This document shows, piece after piece, positions 1-7,403 of a stretch of 9,403 nucleotides of DNA. This DNA is from JAKAGZ01 sp964412105 (lineage in GTDB: Bacteria > Bacteroidota > Ignavibacteria > Ignavibacteriales > Ignavibacteriaceae): NCBI GenBank assembly GCA_964412105.1, contig CAYPNM010000079.1, positions 1 to 9,403 of the forward strand. Direction: 5' to 3'. The notes below the pieces were generated by a model. It ran no database searches. It saw nothing but the letters and a program-made list of their open reading frames with translations, and was not told the DNA's origin. Each line of letters opens with the position of its first letter. Positions within the stretch are counted from its first letter, which is position 1. The position numbers were made by a program, and so were the translations under genes.

Positions 1-1
1 A

Positions 2-991
2 TTTGCCGTTTGGGGTCACGGCGACACAACAAAATCGGATGCAGGTTGGGATTCTGTTTTTACAAAATTACATAAAGCCGGAATTACTGATTTCTTTATC
101 AAAGCTCCACCGTCAGAACTTAAAAGAATGGTTAGACTGACAAAAGGTAAAAAGATCAGGATTCACGGATGGGTGTGGGTACTAAACAGACCGAATGATA
201 CTACAGCTCAGAAGCATCCTGATTGGTATGCAGTAAACAGACTTGGGGAGAACAGTCTCGAGCATAGACCGTATGTTGATTATTACCAGTGGTTGAGTCC
301 TTTTAGTCCTGGCGCACGTGAATATATTAAAAGTAATATTCGTGCCGTTGCGGAAGTAAAAGGACTTGCGTCGGTTCATCTTGATTATGTTCGATATTGC
401 GATGTTATTTTGGGCAAGGCATTGCAGCCCCTGTATCATCTGGTTCAGGATCATGAAATGCCGGAATATGATTTTGGTTATCATCCGGAAGCCAGAAAAC
501 AATTCAAAGAAATTTTCGGAGTTGATCCAATGAATATGGAACATCCTGAATTGAGCAACGAATGGCGGCAGTTCAGGTTAAATGCCGTAACTTCATTGGT
601 AAATGAACTGGCAATAATTGCTCACAAATATGGTAAAAAGATATCTGCTGCCGTATTTCCTTTCCCCGAGCTTGCCAGAATGAATGTCAGACAGGACTGG
701 AGTTCCTGGAACCTTGATTTAGTATTACCCATGCTTTATCAAAATTTTTATGATGAAAATTTAAACTGGATAGGTTTTTCTATACGGCAGGGACTCAGAG
801 AAATTCATGGAAGATTTCCATTGTATGCAGGTCTTTACATCCCCTCCCTTTCTCCGGAAAAACTAAAAGAAGCTGTGGAGATTTCAAAAAAAAATGGTGC
901 AACGGGTGTTTCCCTCTTTGACATTTCGGCATTAACAGATGAGCATCTAAAAGTAATCAAGGAATTGGATACAAAGTTTAACTCAAATTAA
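2..991 (+). CDS. GHL10/YddW-like putative glycoside hydrolase, 5' end outside the window
   Basis: The reading frame is open to the left edge, so the first ATG in it (position 128) is internal and the true start and any signal peptide lie outside; 329 residues are visible. The pattern is that of the TIM-barrel 'family 10-like' glycosyl hydrolases (GHL10, DUF187, YddW-like). There is an early aromatic strand (IHGWVWVLNRP, about residues 54-64 of the fragment), then SPFSPGAREYI, the signature HLDYVRY at residues 126-132 (bases 377-397), a strand ISAAVFPFP, and a late W-x(4)-DLVLPMLYQNFY segment. The family is thought to act on cell-envelope or other polysaccharides, but few members have known substrates, so I assign none. 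The family usually has DYIRYP; here the residue after Arg-Tyr is Cys instead of Pro. The gene ends in TAA and no clear intrinsic terminator follows. The fold family is fairly sure, the activity is not. Confidence 0.8.
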   Translation, partial: FAVWGHGDTTKSDAGWDSVFTKLHKAGITDFFIKAPPSELKRMVRLTKGKKIRIHGWVWVLNRPNDTTAQKHPDWYAVNRLGENSLEHRPYVDYYQWLSPFSPGAREYIKSNIRAVAEVKGLASVHLDYVRYCDVILGKALQPLYHLVQDHEMPEYDFGYHPEARKQFKEIFGVDPMNMEHPELSNEWRQFRLNAVTSLVNELAIIAHKYGKKISAAVFPFPELARMNVRQDWSSWNLDLVLPMLYQNFYDENLNWIGFSIRQGLREIHGRFPLYAGLYIPSLSPEKLKEAVEISKKNGATGVSLFDISALTDEHLKVIKELDTKFNSN

Positions 992-1040
992 ATTGAAACA
1001 CGTGGTTGTTTTTGTGTCATATTTTGATCTACTTTGAAAA

Positions 1041-1071
1041 TTGACAATCATTTTGGAAAACAATAGCTTTG
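1041..1071 (+). promoter_or_regulatory. Bacteroidetes-type promoter for the secreted barrel gene
   Basis: TTG (start of TTGACA, 1041-1046) is followed after 20 nt by TAGCTTTG (1064-1071), an exact match to the Bacteroidetes -7 element TAnnTTTG at the expected distance from its -33 element. It lies about 75 nt upstream of the ATG at 1151, in the 159-nt gap after the hydrolase gene. Seen by pattern only; no start site is known. Confidence 0.5.
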
Positions 1072-1150
1072 AATAGTTGTTATTTCTGGTAGCCCTAAAC
1101 TATTCTTTATTTTTAATGATTGCATTTCAAAATAATTAGAGGAAGATATT

Positions 1151-1642
1151 ATGCAATTTATAACACTCAGAAAAATTCTCTTGCTTGTGACTCTTATAAT
1201 TTGTTCATCGATAATTGCTAATGCTCAATCTTTAAATAAGCAATACGTAATCGGGGGAAGATTTGGACTTTCTATAATGGACGGGAATTCAGGTCTGCAG
1301 CTTGGGCCAACGCTAGAATATTTCTATAATAATAATATGGCTATTAGCTCTGACCTTAATATTAATACACAAACCGGTACGCCGGTAGAGTGGAATGCTT
1401 CAATTAACTATATGCTGGATGTTACAGATCAAAGATACAGACCTTATTTTGATGGCGGAATGAGCCTGTGGTTTTGGACTGGAGGTCCTTACTTCGCATT
1501 GAGGTTTGGCGGAGGAGTTGATTTTAAAATTGCTCCGAATATGTATATACCGGCTGATGCACAATTTGGACCAATTTTTGGCGGAGGTTCTTCGAGTTTT
1601 TATTTTGCGCTCACTTCGGGCATTCGATATGTGCTGCCTTAA
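1151..1642 (+). CDS. Secreted small outer-membrane beta-barrel-like protein
   Basis: A 163-residue protein with a classical signal peptide: LRK followed by a hydrophobic core (about residues 9-24) and predicted cleavage ANA|Q after residue 25. The mature part of about 138 residues alternates hydrophobic and polar residues and is rich in Gly and aromatics (for example GGRFG, YFYNNNMAIS, FALRFGGGVDF, FYFALTSGIRY). This is what an eight-strand OmpA/OmpX-like outer-membrane barrel looks like. The last strand ends in RYVLP rather than the usual terminal Phe. The start is supported by a strong ribosome binding site (GAGGAAG) about 7 nt upstream. The gene has its own promoter-like sequence and an intrinsic terminator, so it is probably a single-gene unit. 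I do not recognise a specific family; no enzymatic motif is visible. A soluble secreted beta protein is an alternative. Confidence 0.7.
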   Translation: MQFITLRKILLLVTLIICSSIIANAQSLNKQYVIGGRFGLSIMDGNSGLQLGPTLEYFYNNNMAISSDLNINTQTGTPVEWNASINYMLDVTDQRYRPYFDGGMSLWFWTGGPYFALRFGGGVDFKIAPNMYIPADAQFGPIFGGGSSSFYFALTSGIRYVLP

Positions 1643-1670
1643 ATACTGAAATTAATTCATTGCTTATTTT

Positions 1671-1700
1671 AAGCCGGGTTCAGCCCGGCTTTTCTGTTTT
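1671..1700 (+). terminator. Intrinsic terminator after the barrel gene
   Basis: A perfect 8-bp stem AAGCCGGG (1671-1678) / CCCGGCTT (1684-1691) with a 5-nt loop TTCAG is followed by a T-rich tail (TTCTGTTTT). It sits 28 nt after the stop codon at 1642. It is the only textbook rho-independent terminator I can see in the window. Confidence 0.9.
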
Positions 1701-1795
1701 AAATACCACAAAAATATTTTTCTATTGAAAAAGTTATTAAGTAAATTTTAGATGTTCGATTCTATTGAATTAATTTTAAAAGATTATTAGAGTAA

Positions 1796-3100
1796 ATGCG
1801 AAGAAGGAAAGGAAAAAATAAAATTGGATTAATTGAAGTTTCTGCAATAGGAATAGGCGGAATGGTAGGCGGAGGAATATTTGCCGTTCTAGGTCTTGCA
1901 GTTCAGCTATCAAGAGGCGGAGCTCCTATAGCTTTCTTAATTGCAGGAATTGTTGCTCTGGTTACTTCATATTCATACTCAAAGCTTTCTGTAGCTTTAC
2001 CCGGAAGAGGTGGAACCGTCTCATTTCTTGATAAAGCTTTTGGTCCGGGCCTGTTTACTGGATCAATGAATATTCTTTTATGGATAAGTTACATTGTTAT
2101 GCTTTCTCTCTACTCCTATGCTTTTGGAAGCTATGGTGCCGTATTGTTTTCAGGAGGATCTAATGAATTCTTAAAGCATGTTTTAATAAGCGGAATCATA
2201 GTGGGCATCACAATATTGAACATTTTTAGTGCAAAACTTATTGGAGAAGCTGAAGATTTTATAGTAGCTATAAAATTAGTAATCCTTTTATTTTTCTGCG
2301 CGGTTGGATTCTGGGGAATACAAGGAAACAAACTAACAATAACTGAGTGGTCGCCTGCAATGAACCTTATCGCGGGAGGCTTTATAATATTCCTTGCATA
2401 TGAAGGATTTGAATTAATAGCCAACACCGCTGAAGATGTTTTTGATCCTGCGAAAACCTTACCGAGAGCTTTTTTTGGCTCCGTTATTTTTGTAATTATA
2501 TTATATGTCCTGGTCGCGGCGGTAACGGTTGGCAATCTTCCGGTAGCACAAATTGTGGAAGCAAAAGATTATGCACTTGCCATAGCAGCAAAACCATTTC
2601 TGGGACAATTTGGAATTATTTTGATTTCAGTCGCTGCTTTGTTGTCTACAACTTCTGCTATTAATGCTACACTGTACGGATCGGCAAGATTAAGTTATAT
2701 AATAGCAAAAGATGGAGAGTTGCCAAAATTTCTCGAAGATAATGTCTGGAACAAGCCGCTCGAAGGATTATTGATTACTTCAGTTGTAACTTTATTGGTT
2801 GCAAATCTTTTTGATATTTCAAACCTGTCAACAATGGGCAGCGCCGGTTTTCTATTAATTTTCGCAGCCGTAAATCTTGCAAATGCAAAAATGTCTGAAC
2901 AAACTAAAAGCAAAAAATTCATATCATTTATCGGTGCGGGGTTATGTATCGGAGCTCTCATTAGCTTGATCTGGCAGGTATTAAAAAACAATCCATCTCA
3001 TATATGGGTTTTAATAGCTATGGTTTTACTTTCATTTGGAATTGAAGGAAGTTTCAGAATCTTTTCAAGAAGGGAATTAAAAATTAATAAAGTTAAATAA
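1796..3100 (+). CDS. APC-superfamily amino acid/polyamine permease
   Basis: A 434-residue inner-membrane transporter with about 12 hydrophobic segments (roughly residues 14-36, 44-67, 90-110, 128-146, 153-174, 187-208, 227-247, 270-290, 324-341, 346-362, 376-396, 401-420). The helix-1 motif GIGGMVGGGIFAVLG (19-33) is the broken-helix substrate site of the amino acid-polyamine-organocation family. The helix-6 region FLAYEGFELIANTAEDVFDP (199-218) is also typical and resembles the ApcT-like branch. The likely role is secondary uptake of an amino acid, driven by proton or sodium; the substrate cannot be read from sequence. An in-frame TAA stands directly before the ATG at 1796, so no earlier start is possible; the ribosome binding site is weak. 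The basic N-terminus (MRRRKGKNK) fits the positive-inside rule. It stands alone between a terminator and the GH127 gene, with a 134-nt gap to the latter. Confidence 0.93.
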   Translation: MRRRKGKNKIGLIEVSAIGIGGMVGGGIFAVLGLAVQLSRGGAPIAFLIAGIVALVTSYSYSKLSVALPGRGGTVSFLDKAFGPGLFTGSMNILLWISYIVMLSLYSYAFGSYGAVLFSGGSNEFLKHVLISGIIVGITILNIFSAKLIGEAEDFIVAIKLVILLFFCAVGFWGIQGNKLTITEWSPAMNLIAGGFIIFLAYEGFELIANTAEDVFDPAKTLPRAFFGSVIFVIILYVLVAAVTVGNLPVAQIVEAKDYALAIAAKPFLGQFGIILISVAALLSTTSAINATLYGSARLSYIIAKDGELPKFLEDNVWNKPLEGLLITSVVTLLVANLFDISNLSTMGSAGFLLIFAAVNLANAKMSEQTKSKKFISFIGAGLCIGALISLIWQVLKNNPSHIWVLIAMVLLSFGIEGSFRIFSRRELKINKVK

Positions 3101-3234
3101 AAGCCTCTTGAAAATTAAGAACCACTCTAATCTTAAAATTATCGCGGGGATCTTTCAGACAAAGCACATTATAGAATTCTATTATAAAAGGGAAATTGTT
3201 ATTTTGATCTGAATAATTAATATCAGGACCAGGA

Positions 3235-5586
3235 ATGAAGAGTTTAATATTTTTTTTACTTGTATCATTATCCATGTCAACAAATATATTATTTGGCCAG
3301 GATTCATTTCATAAAATAAAGGATGTTGTTTATCATAAAGTCAGGCCATTTGATCTCCCTGAAGTAAAGCTCCTTGATGGTCCATTCAAAAGTGCAATGG
3401 AACTGGATGAAAAATATCTTCTTGAATTAGAACCGGATCGATTATTATCATGGTTCAGAAAAGAGGCAGGATTAAAACCAAAAGGCGAAGTTTATGGCGG
3501 ATGGGAATCAGATCAGCTTGCGGGGCACACTCTGGGACATTATTTATCTGCCTGCTCTATGATGTATGCTTCTACAGGAAATAGAAAGCTGTTGGACAGA
3601 GTCAACTATATTATAGATGAACTAGACACATGCCAGATCGCAAACGGAAACGGATATGTAGCAGCAATTCCCGGAGGCAAACAATTATTTAAGGAAATCT
3701 CGGAGGACAATATAATCGAAAATAAAACCTCCGGTTTCAGATTAAATGGAATCTGGTCACCCTGGTATACAATACATAAACTTTTTGCGGGATTGCTCGA
3801 TGCTCAAAAGTATTGCAATAATCAAAAGGCACTGGATATAGCAAAAAAACTAGGTGATTGGGTATACAATACTACAAAAAATCTTACCCGCTTCGAATTT
3901 CAGCATATGCTGGTTTGCGAATACGGCGGAATGAATGAAGCAATGGCTGAGCTTTATTCGAGAACAGGTGATAAAAAATATCTTGATCTTGCAGAGAAGT
4001 TTTTCGATGATAAAGTCCTTGTCCCGTTGGAAAATCAGAAGGATAATTTAAATGGTTTGCATTCTAACACACAAATTCCAAAGATTATCGGGCTTGCGAG
4101 ACTTTATGAACTAACTGGAAATACAAAATATCTTGATGCCGCAAAATTTTTCTGGAAGACAGTTGTAAAACATCATTCATATATCATTGGCGGAAACAGC
4201 GAGAATGAATACTTCGGAAAACCTGATGATCTGAGCGCAAGGCTCGACTCAAATACTTGCGAGACCTGCAATACTTATAATATGCTGAAATTAACAAGAA
4301 AATTATTTGAACTGGATCCAAAACCTGAATATGCAGAATTTTATGAAAGAGCTTTATACAACCACATTCTTGCTTCGCAAAATCCTGTAACAGGTATGAT
4401 GTGTTACTTTATGCCGTTGGAACCTGGATCTTATAAGGATTACTCCACACCTTTTAATAGTTTCTGGTGCTGTGTTGGTACCGGAATGGAAAATCACTCA
4501 AAATACGGAAGAAATATTTACTACCACAATAATGATAGTCTTTTAGTTAACCTGTTTATTGCATCCAAAGTTGAATGGGCAGCTAAAGGAATATCAATTA
4601 TACAACAAACTGATTTCCCAAATTCAGGCAAAGTTAAATTTATATTTGATTGCAAAAGACCGGTTGAATTTTCATTTCTTATCAGGCAACCGAAATGGTC
4701 AGGAAAAGGTTTTAACATTTGGATTAACGGTAAAAAAGTAAAAGATGTTGATGTCCTTAATGGCTATGCAAAAATTAGCAGAACCTGGAATAATAAAGAT
4801 ATAGTAGAGATCGATTTATCAATGTCACTTCACCTTGCCAGAATGACTGATGATATGAACAAAGCGGCAATTATGTATGGTCCATTAGTACTAGCTGGTA
4901 AACTGGGGCCTCTTAATGATTCCGAAATTGACAATGTTGATTATGTCCCCGTCTTTGTGCCGAATGGCAAAAAATTAAATGAATGGATTAGACCTGTTAA
5001 AGGTGAAGCTAATACTTTCCGGACTTTTTATGCCGGGCATCCGCGCAATGTTACACTTATTCCTTTTTATAAGGTACACGATGAAAGATATTCCGTTTAT
5101 TGGAACATACTTACTCCTTCTGAATGGAAAATTCGCTCTGCTGATATTAATAAAGAGAAGGAGGAAGTTAAGAATCTCAATAATACTTCCTTTGATTTTG
5201 TACATCCCGGAATAGCTGATCAGGAAATGAAGCATAATTACAAAGGTGAAAATACAGGTACTGGAGAAGAAGATCACAACCAATGGAGGTCGGCAAACTT
5301 CGGAGGCTGGATTTCTTATGATATGAAAATTTCATCGAAAAATCCTGTTAAACTGGTTTGTAAATATTGGGGAGGAATTGAAAAAGAAAGAAGTTTTGAT
5401 ATTTATGTAGACAATCAAAAAATTGCTACACAAACGTTGCATTTAGATAAACCGGGAAGGTTCATTTACATAACTTATCCCCTCGATAAAAAGTTTACTG
5501 AAGCGAAAGATAAAATAACTGTAAAATTTTCTGCCCCGCAAAAAGGAATTGCTGGAGGAGTTTTTGGAGTCTGGACGACAGAATAA
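3235..5586 (+). CDS. Secreted GH127/DUF1680 beta-L-arabinofuranosidase-type glycoside hydrolase
   Basis: A 783-residue enzyme with a signal peptide (core about 4-19; predicted cleavage LFG|Q after residue 21), so periplasmic or outer-surface. It is a DUF1680 protein: an (alpha/alpha)6 catalytic domain (about 40-430), then beta-sandwich domains. In the characterised family member HypBA1, Glu338, Cys340, Cys417 and Cys418 bind zinc and Cys417 is the nucleophile. The matching residues here are E343 and C345 (in CETC) and C412-C413 (in FWCC). E325 in GGNSENEYF is the probable counterpart of HypBA1 Glu322, the acid/base. All needed residues are therefore present. The C-terminal part (about 650-783) looks like an extra beta domain (RSFDIYVDNQKIA), of the DUF6805 type seen at the end of many such proteins. 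GH127 enzymes remove beta-L-arabinofuranose, but other DUF1680 branches have other substrates. AGGA lies just before the ATG, and an in-frame TAA at 3214 excludes an earlier start. Confidence 0.93.
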   Translation: MKSLIFFLLVSLSMSTNILFGQDSFHKIKDVVYHKVRPFDLPEVKLLDGPFKSAMELDEKYLLELEPDRLLSWFRKEAGLKPKGEVYGGWESDQLAGHTLGHYLSACSMMYASTGNRKLLDRVNYIIDELDTCQIANGNGYVAAIPGGKQLFKEISEDNIIENKTSGFRLNGIWSPWYTIHKLFAGLLDAQKYCNNQKALDIAKKLGDWVYNTTKNLTRFEFQHMLVCEYGGMNEAMAELYSRTGDKKYLDLAEKFFDDKVLVPLENQKDNLNGLHSNTQIPKIIGLARLYELTGNTKYLDAAKFFWKTVVKHHSYIIGGNSENEYFGKPDDLSARLDSNTCETCNTYNMLKLTRKLFELDPKPEYAEFYERALYNHILASQNPVTGMMCYFMPLEPGSYKDYSTPFNSFWCCVGTGMENHSKYGRNIYYHNNDSLLVNLFIASKVEWAAKGISIIQQTDFPNSGKVKFIFDCKRPVEFSFLIRQPKWSGKGFNIWINGKKVKDVDVLNGYAKISRTWNNKDIVEIDLSMSLHLARMTDDMNKAAIMYGPLVLAGKLGPLNDSEIDNVDYVPVFVPNGKKLNEWIRPVKGEANTFRTFYAGHPRNVTLIPFYKVHDERYSVYWNILTPSEWKIRSADINKEKEEVKNLNNTSFDFVHPGIADQEMKHNYKGENTGTGEEDHNQWRSANFGGWISYDMKISSKNPVKLVCKYWGGIEKERSFDIYVDNQKIATQTLHLDKPGRFIYITYPLDKKFTEAKDKITVKFSAPQKGIAGGVFGVWTTE

Positions 5587-5778
5587 TTTTGGCATTTATA
5601 TTGCGATATGCTGAATCCTATAATTCAATATCCTTCTACGAGCGAATTATGCCATAATATTCCTCTTAAGTTGGACAAATTACTTCTTTCAATAGAATTC
5701 TCAATCTATATTTGCTGTTATCTATTCAATAATTCTATGATCTTTTTCCGCCCCTTTTAATCTTATAGCAACAAAACA
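5587..5778. other. Convergent intergenic gap without a clear terminator
   Basis: 192 nt between the ends of the GH127 gene (+) and the LolA-like gene (-). It holds an imperfect AT-rich hairpin (GATAT-gc-TGAAT / ATTCA-ATATC, about 5604-5632) and a short inverted repeat ATTATG-C-CATAAT, but no GC-rich stem with a T-run on either strand. No coding potential is seen. Confidence 0.4.
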
Positions 5779-6498
5779 TTATTCGGATTTAAGCGTAAAC
5801 AAAGAGTCGCTTAATTGCGCGTTAAGCTTGACATTGTTAATCACCATTTGCATAACTGTCTGTCCGTTCATTTTTGTTTCTATCGAATATGGAAACAACA
5901 TGCCTTCCACAGATTTATAATTGCTGAAGTAATTTTCAACTTCTCTTTCGACACCTTCAACCTTAACTCTTATCTTTGTTTTAAGTATTAAAAAATTACC
6001 TGCATCAATATAATTTATATAAACATTGCCGTTGGGTTTGGTAATTTGAACAGGGAAAGTTTTTTGTCCTTCAACTGTATCAGCAGGAAGAAGTTCAGCC
6101 TCGCAGCCTTTCTCTTTATAATTATACATAATTCCATCAATATCAGCTTGATCCTTGAAAGAGTTTAATTCATCCTGTGTTGCCGGTCTGGGAGATGTTT
6201 CTCCGATAAATTGATTCAGGCTCCAGCCGTCTTTGCCGTTATATGTCTGAATAAATGTTGTACCTTGAAAAGTACCTTCAACACGAAGCTTATCCGGACG
6301 TTTATTATAAACTATAATAGATATACCGGCTCCTCCCTGTATCATTTTTCCTTTAGTAACAAAAGATTGAACAGTAAGCAATTTTTCCTGTCCGATAGCT
6401 TTAAAATAGTTGTTAAGAACATCCTCAAGCGTCTGTGCTTTAGATGTGAAAGTAATACAGATTATTAAGGCAGCAATAAAGACAAGACTCTTTTTCAT
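5779..6498 (-). CDS. Secreted LolA-fold-like (outer-membrane lipoprotein-sorting-like) protein
   Basis: A 239-residue protein read from the ATG at 6498, which gives a clean signal peptide: MKK, a hydrophobic core, and cleavage SKA|Q after residue 21. A TTG five codons earlier (6513) is possible but would add residues before the usual Lys-Lys start. The mature part begins TLEDVLNNYFKAIGQEKL, an amphipathic helix typical of proteins annotated as 'outer membrane lipoprotein-sorting protein' in Bacteroidota. It continues with beta strands such as KGKMIQGG, DKLRVEGTFQGTTFIQTYNGKDGWSLN and GMLFPYSIETKMNG, consistent with the half-barrel of LolA/LolB. True LolA carries lipoproteins across the periplasm, but members of this loose group are mostly uncharacterised, so I claim the fold rather than the function. 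The protein has a single Cys in its mature part. It is probably monocistronic, with a promoter candidate just upstream. Confidence 0.75.
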   Translation of the reverse strand: MKKSLVFIAALIICITFTSKAQTLEDVLNNYFKAIGQEKLLTVQSFVTKGKMIQGGAGISIIVYNKRPDKLRVEGTFQGTTFIQTYNGKDGWSLNQFIGETSPRPATQDELNSFKDQADIDGIMYNYKEKGCEAELLPADTVEGQKTFPVQITKPNGNVYINYIDAGNFLILKTKIRVKVEGVEREVENYFSNYKSVEGMLFPYSIETKMNGQTVMQMVINNVKLNAQLSDSLFTLKSE

Positions 6499-6536
6499 AG
6501 ATGTGTACCCCAAAAGATGTGAATAAATTATGAATT

Positions 6537-6566
6537 ATTTTAACTTTCTAAATTTAGGTCTGTAAA
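6537..6566 (-). promoter_or_regulatory. sigma70-like promoter candidate for the LolA-like gene
   Basis: On the minus strand TTTACA (6566-6561) and TAAAAT (6542-6537) each match the -35 and -10 consensus at five of six bases, with an 18-nt spacer. This predicts a leader of about 30 nt before the ATG at 6498, which supports that start over the TTG at 6513. In AT-rich DNA such matches occur by chance. Confidence 0.35.
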
Positions 6567-6606
6567 AAATATCCTTTCTAATGTTAAAACTACAATTATT
6601 TGTCAC

Positions 6607-6642
6607 CAAATGGACCAAAGAACTGATAGGAGGTTCCATTTG
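6607..6642. repeat. Inverted repeat downstream of pdxJ
   Basis: CAAATGGA (6607-6614) pairs perfectly with TCCATTTG (6635-6642). The pairing can continue inward (CC with GG) past one bulged base. It lies 39 nt past the pdxJ stop in the minus-strand direction. No T-run follows on that strand, so it is not a standard terminator; it could protect or end the pdxJ transcript. Confidence 0.4.
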
Positions 6643-6643
6643 A

Positions 6644-6661
6644 ATTTCAATTGATTGAAAT
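6644..6661. repeat. Compact AT-rich palindrome downstream of pdxJ
   Basis: ATTTCAAT (6644-6651) and ATTGAAAT (6654-6661) form perfect 8-bp arms around the dinucleotide TG. It lies 20 nt after the pdxJ stop and only 1 nt from the neighbouring inverted repeat. A two-base loop folds poorly as RNA, so a protein-binding palindrome is as likely as a hairpin. Confidence 0.45.
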
Positions 6662-6680
6662 CAATATGTGCATTTCAAAA

Positions 6681-7394
6681 TCAGCCTTTTAGCAATCCAA
6701 TCATCTCTTTTACCGCTCTTTCAATTCCCACAAACATTGCATGAGCTATAATAGCATGACCAATGCTTACTTCATCTATATCAGGTACTTCACGAAAAAC
6801 TTTAATATTCTGGTAATCCAGACCGTGTCCCGCGTTAACACCCAGCCCTAATTTTTTAGCATGTTTAACAGCCGCACGAATTCTTTCAAGTTCATCGAAT
6901 TGTTCTTCTTCTGAAAGAGCATTCGCAAAAACGCCGGTATGAATTTCTATAAAGTCGGAGTGAATTTCAGCGGACGCGTCTATCTGTTCAAGTTCAGGCT
7001 CGATAAAAAGAGAGACTTCAATCTCTGCTCCGTGCAATTCCTCAATTGTATCCTTTAGCCTTGAAACGTTATCAATCACATTCAATCCGCCTTCAGTTGT
7101 TAGTTCCTGTCTTTTTTCCGGAACGAGTGTAGCAAGTTCAGGACCAACATCACAGGCAATTTTAACGATTTCATCAACCGCAGCCATTTCAAGATCAAGT
7201 TTCGTTTTAATTAATTCACGAAGCAGTCTGACATCGCGTTCATTTATGTGCCGCCTGTCTTCTCTCAGGTGACAGACAATCCCATCGGCTCCTGCTTGTT
7301 CTGCTATCAAAGCGGCCGTTACAGGATCCGGCTGTTGTCCTCCCCTGGCATTTCTGACTGTTGCGAAATGATCTATGTTTAATGAAAATTTCAT
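6681..7394 (-). CDS. pdxJ: Pyridoxine 5'-phosphate synthase
   Basis: A cytosolic TIM-barrel enzyme of the DXP-dependent vitamin B6 pathway. It joins 3-amino-2-oxopropyl phosphate and 1-deoxy-D-xylulose 5-phosphate to give pyridoxine 5'-phosphate. The 237 residues match E. coli PdxJ (243) along the whole length with a constant three-residue offset at the key sites. NIDHFATVRNARG (6-18) is at the N-terminus. CHLREDRRHI (41-50) carries the counterparts of His45 and Arg47 (H42, R44). E69 corresponds to Glu72, LVPEKRQELTTEGGLNV (90-106) is the phosphate/substrate loop, and H190 in NAGHG corresponds to catalytic His193. IEIHTG and SIGHAII are also present. The start is certain: GGAAAAAGG lies just before the ATG. 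The gene follows the CPBP protease gene by 9 nt and is probably co-transcribed with it. No pdxA or other B6 gene is in the window. Confidence 0.98.
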   Translation of the reverse strand: MKFSLNIDHFATVRNARGGQQPDPVTAALIAEQAGADGIVCHLREDRRHINERDVRLLRELIKTKLDLEMAAVDEIVKIACDVGPELATLVPEKRQELTTEGGLNVIDNVSRLKDTIEELHGAEIEVSLFIEPELEQIDASAEIHSDFIEIHTGVFANALSEEEQFDELERIRAAVKHAKKLGLGVNAGHGLDYQNIKVFREVPDIDEVSIGHAIIAHAMFVGIERAVKEMIGLLKG

Positions 7395-7403
7395 CCTTTT
7401 TCC

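Noticed and set aside
1725..1753. TTGAAA with TTAGAT as a promoter for the permease gene
   Set aside because: The spacing is right (17 nt) but the -10 matches only three of six bases; not distinguishable from background in this AT-rich gap.
3093..3275. A 60-codon minus-strand reading frame covering the gap before the GH127 gene
   Set aside because: It overlaps both flanking genes, has no signal or domain pattern and no ribosome binding site worth naming; it looks like a chance frame.
3171..5701. ATAGAATTCT occurs on both sides of the GH127 gene (3171-3180, inside a 12-bp palindrome, and 5692-5701), suggesting insertion boundaries
   Set aside because: Only 10 bp of AT-rich sequence are shared, nothing else around the two sites matches, and there is no mobile gene; chance is the better explanation.
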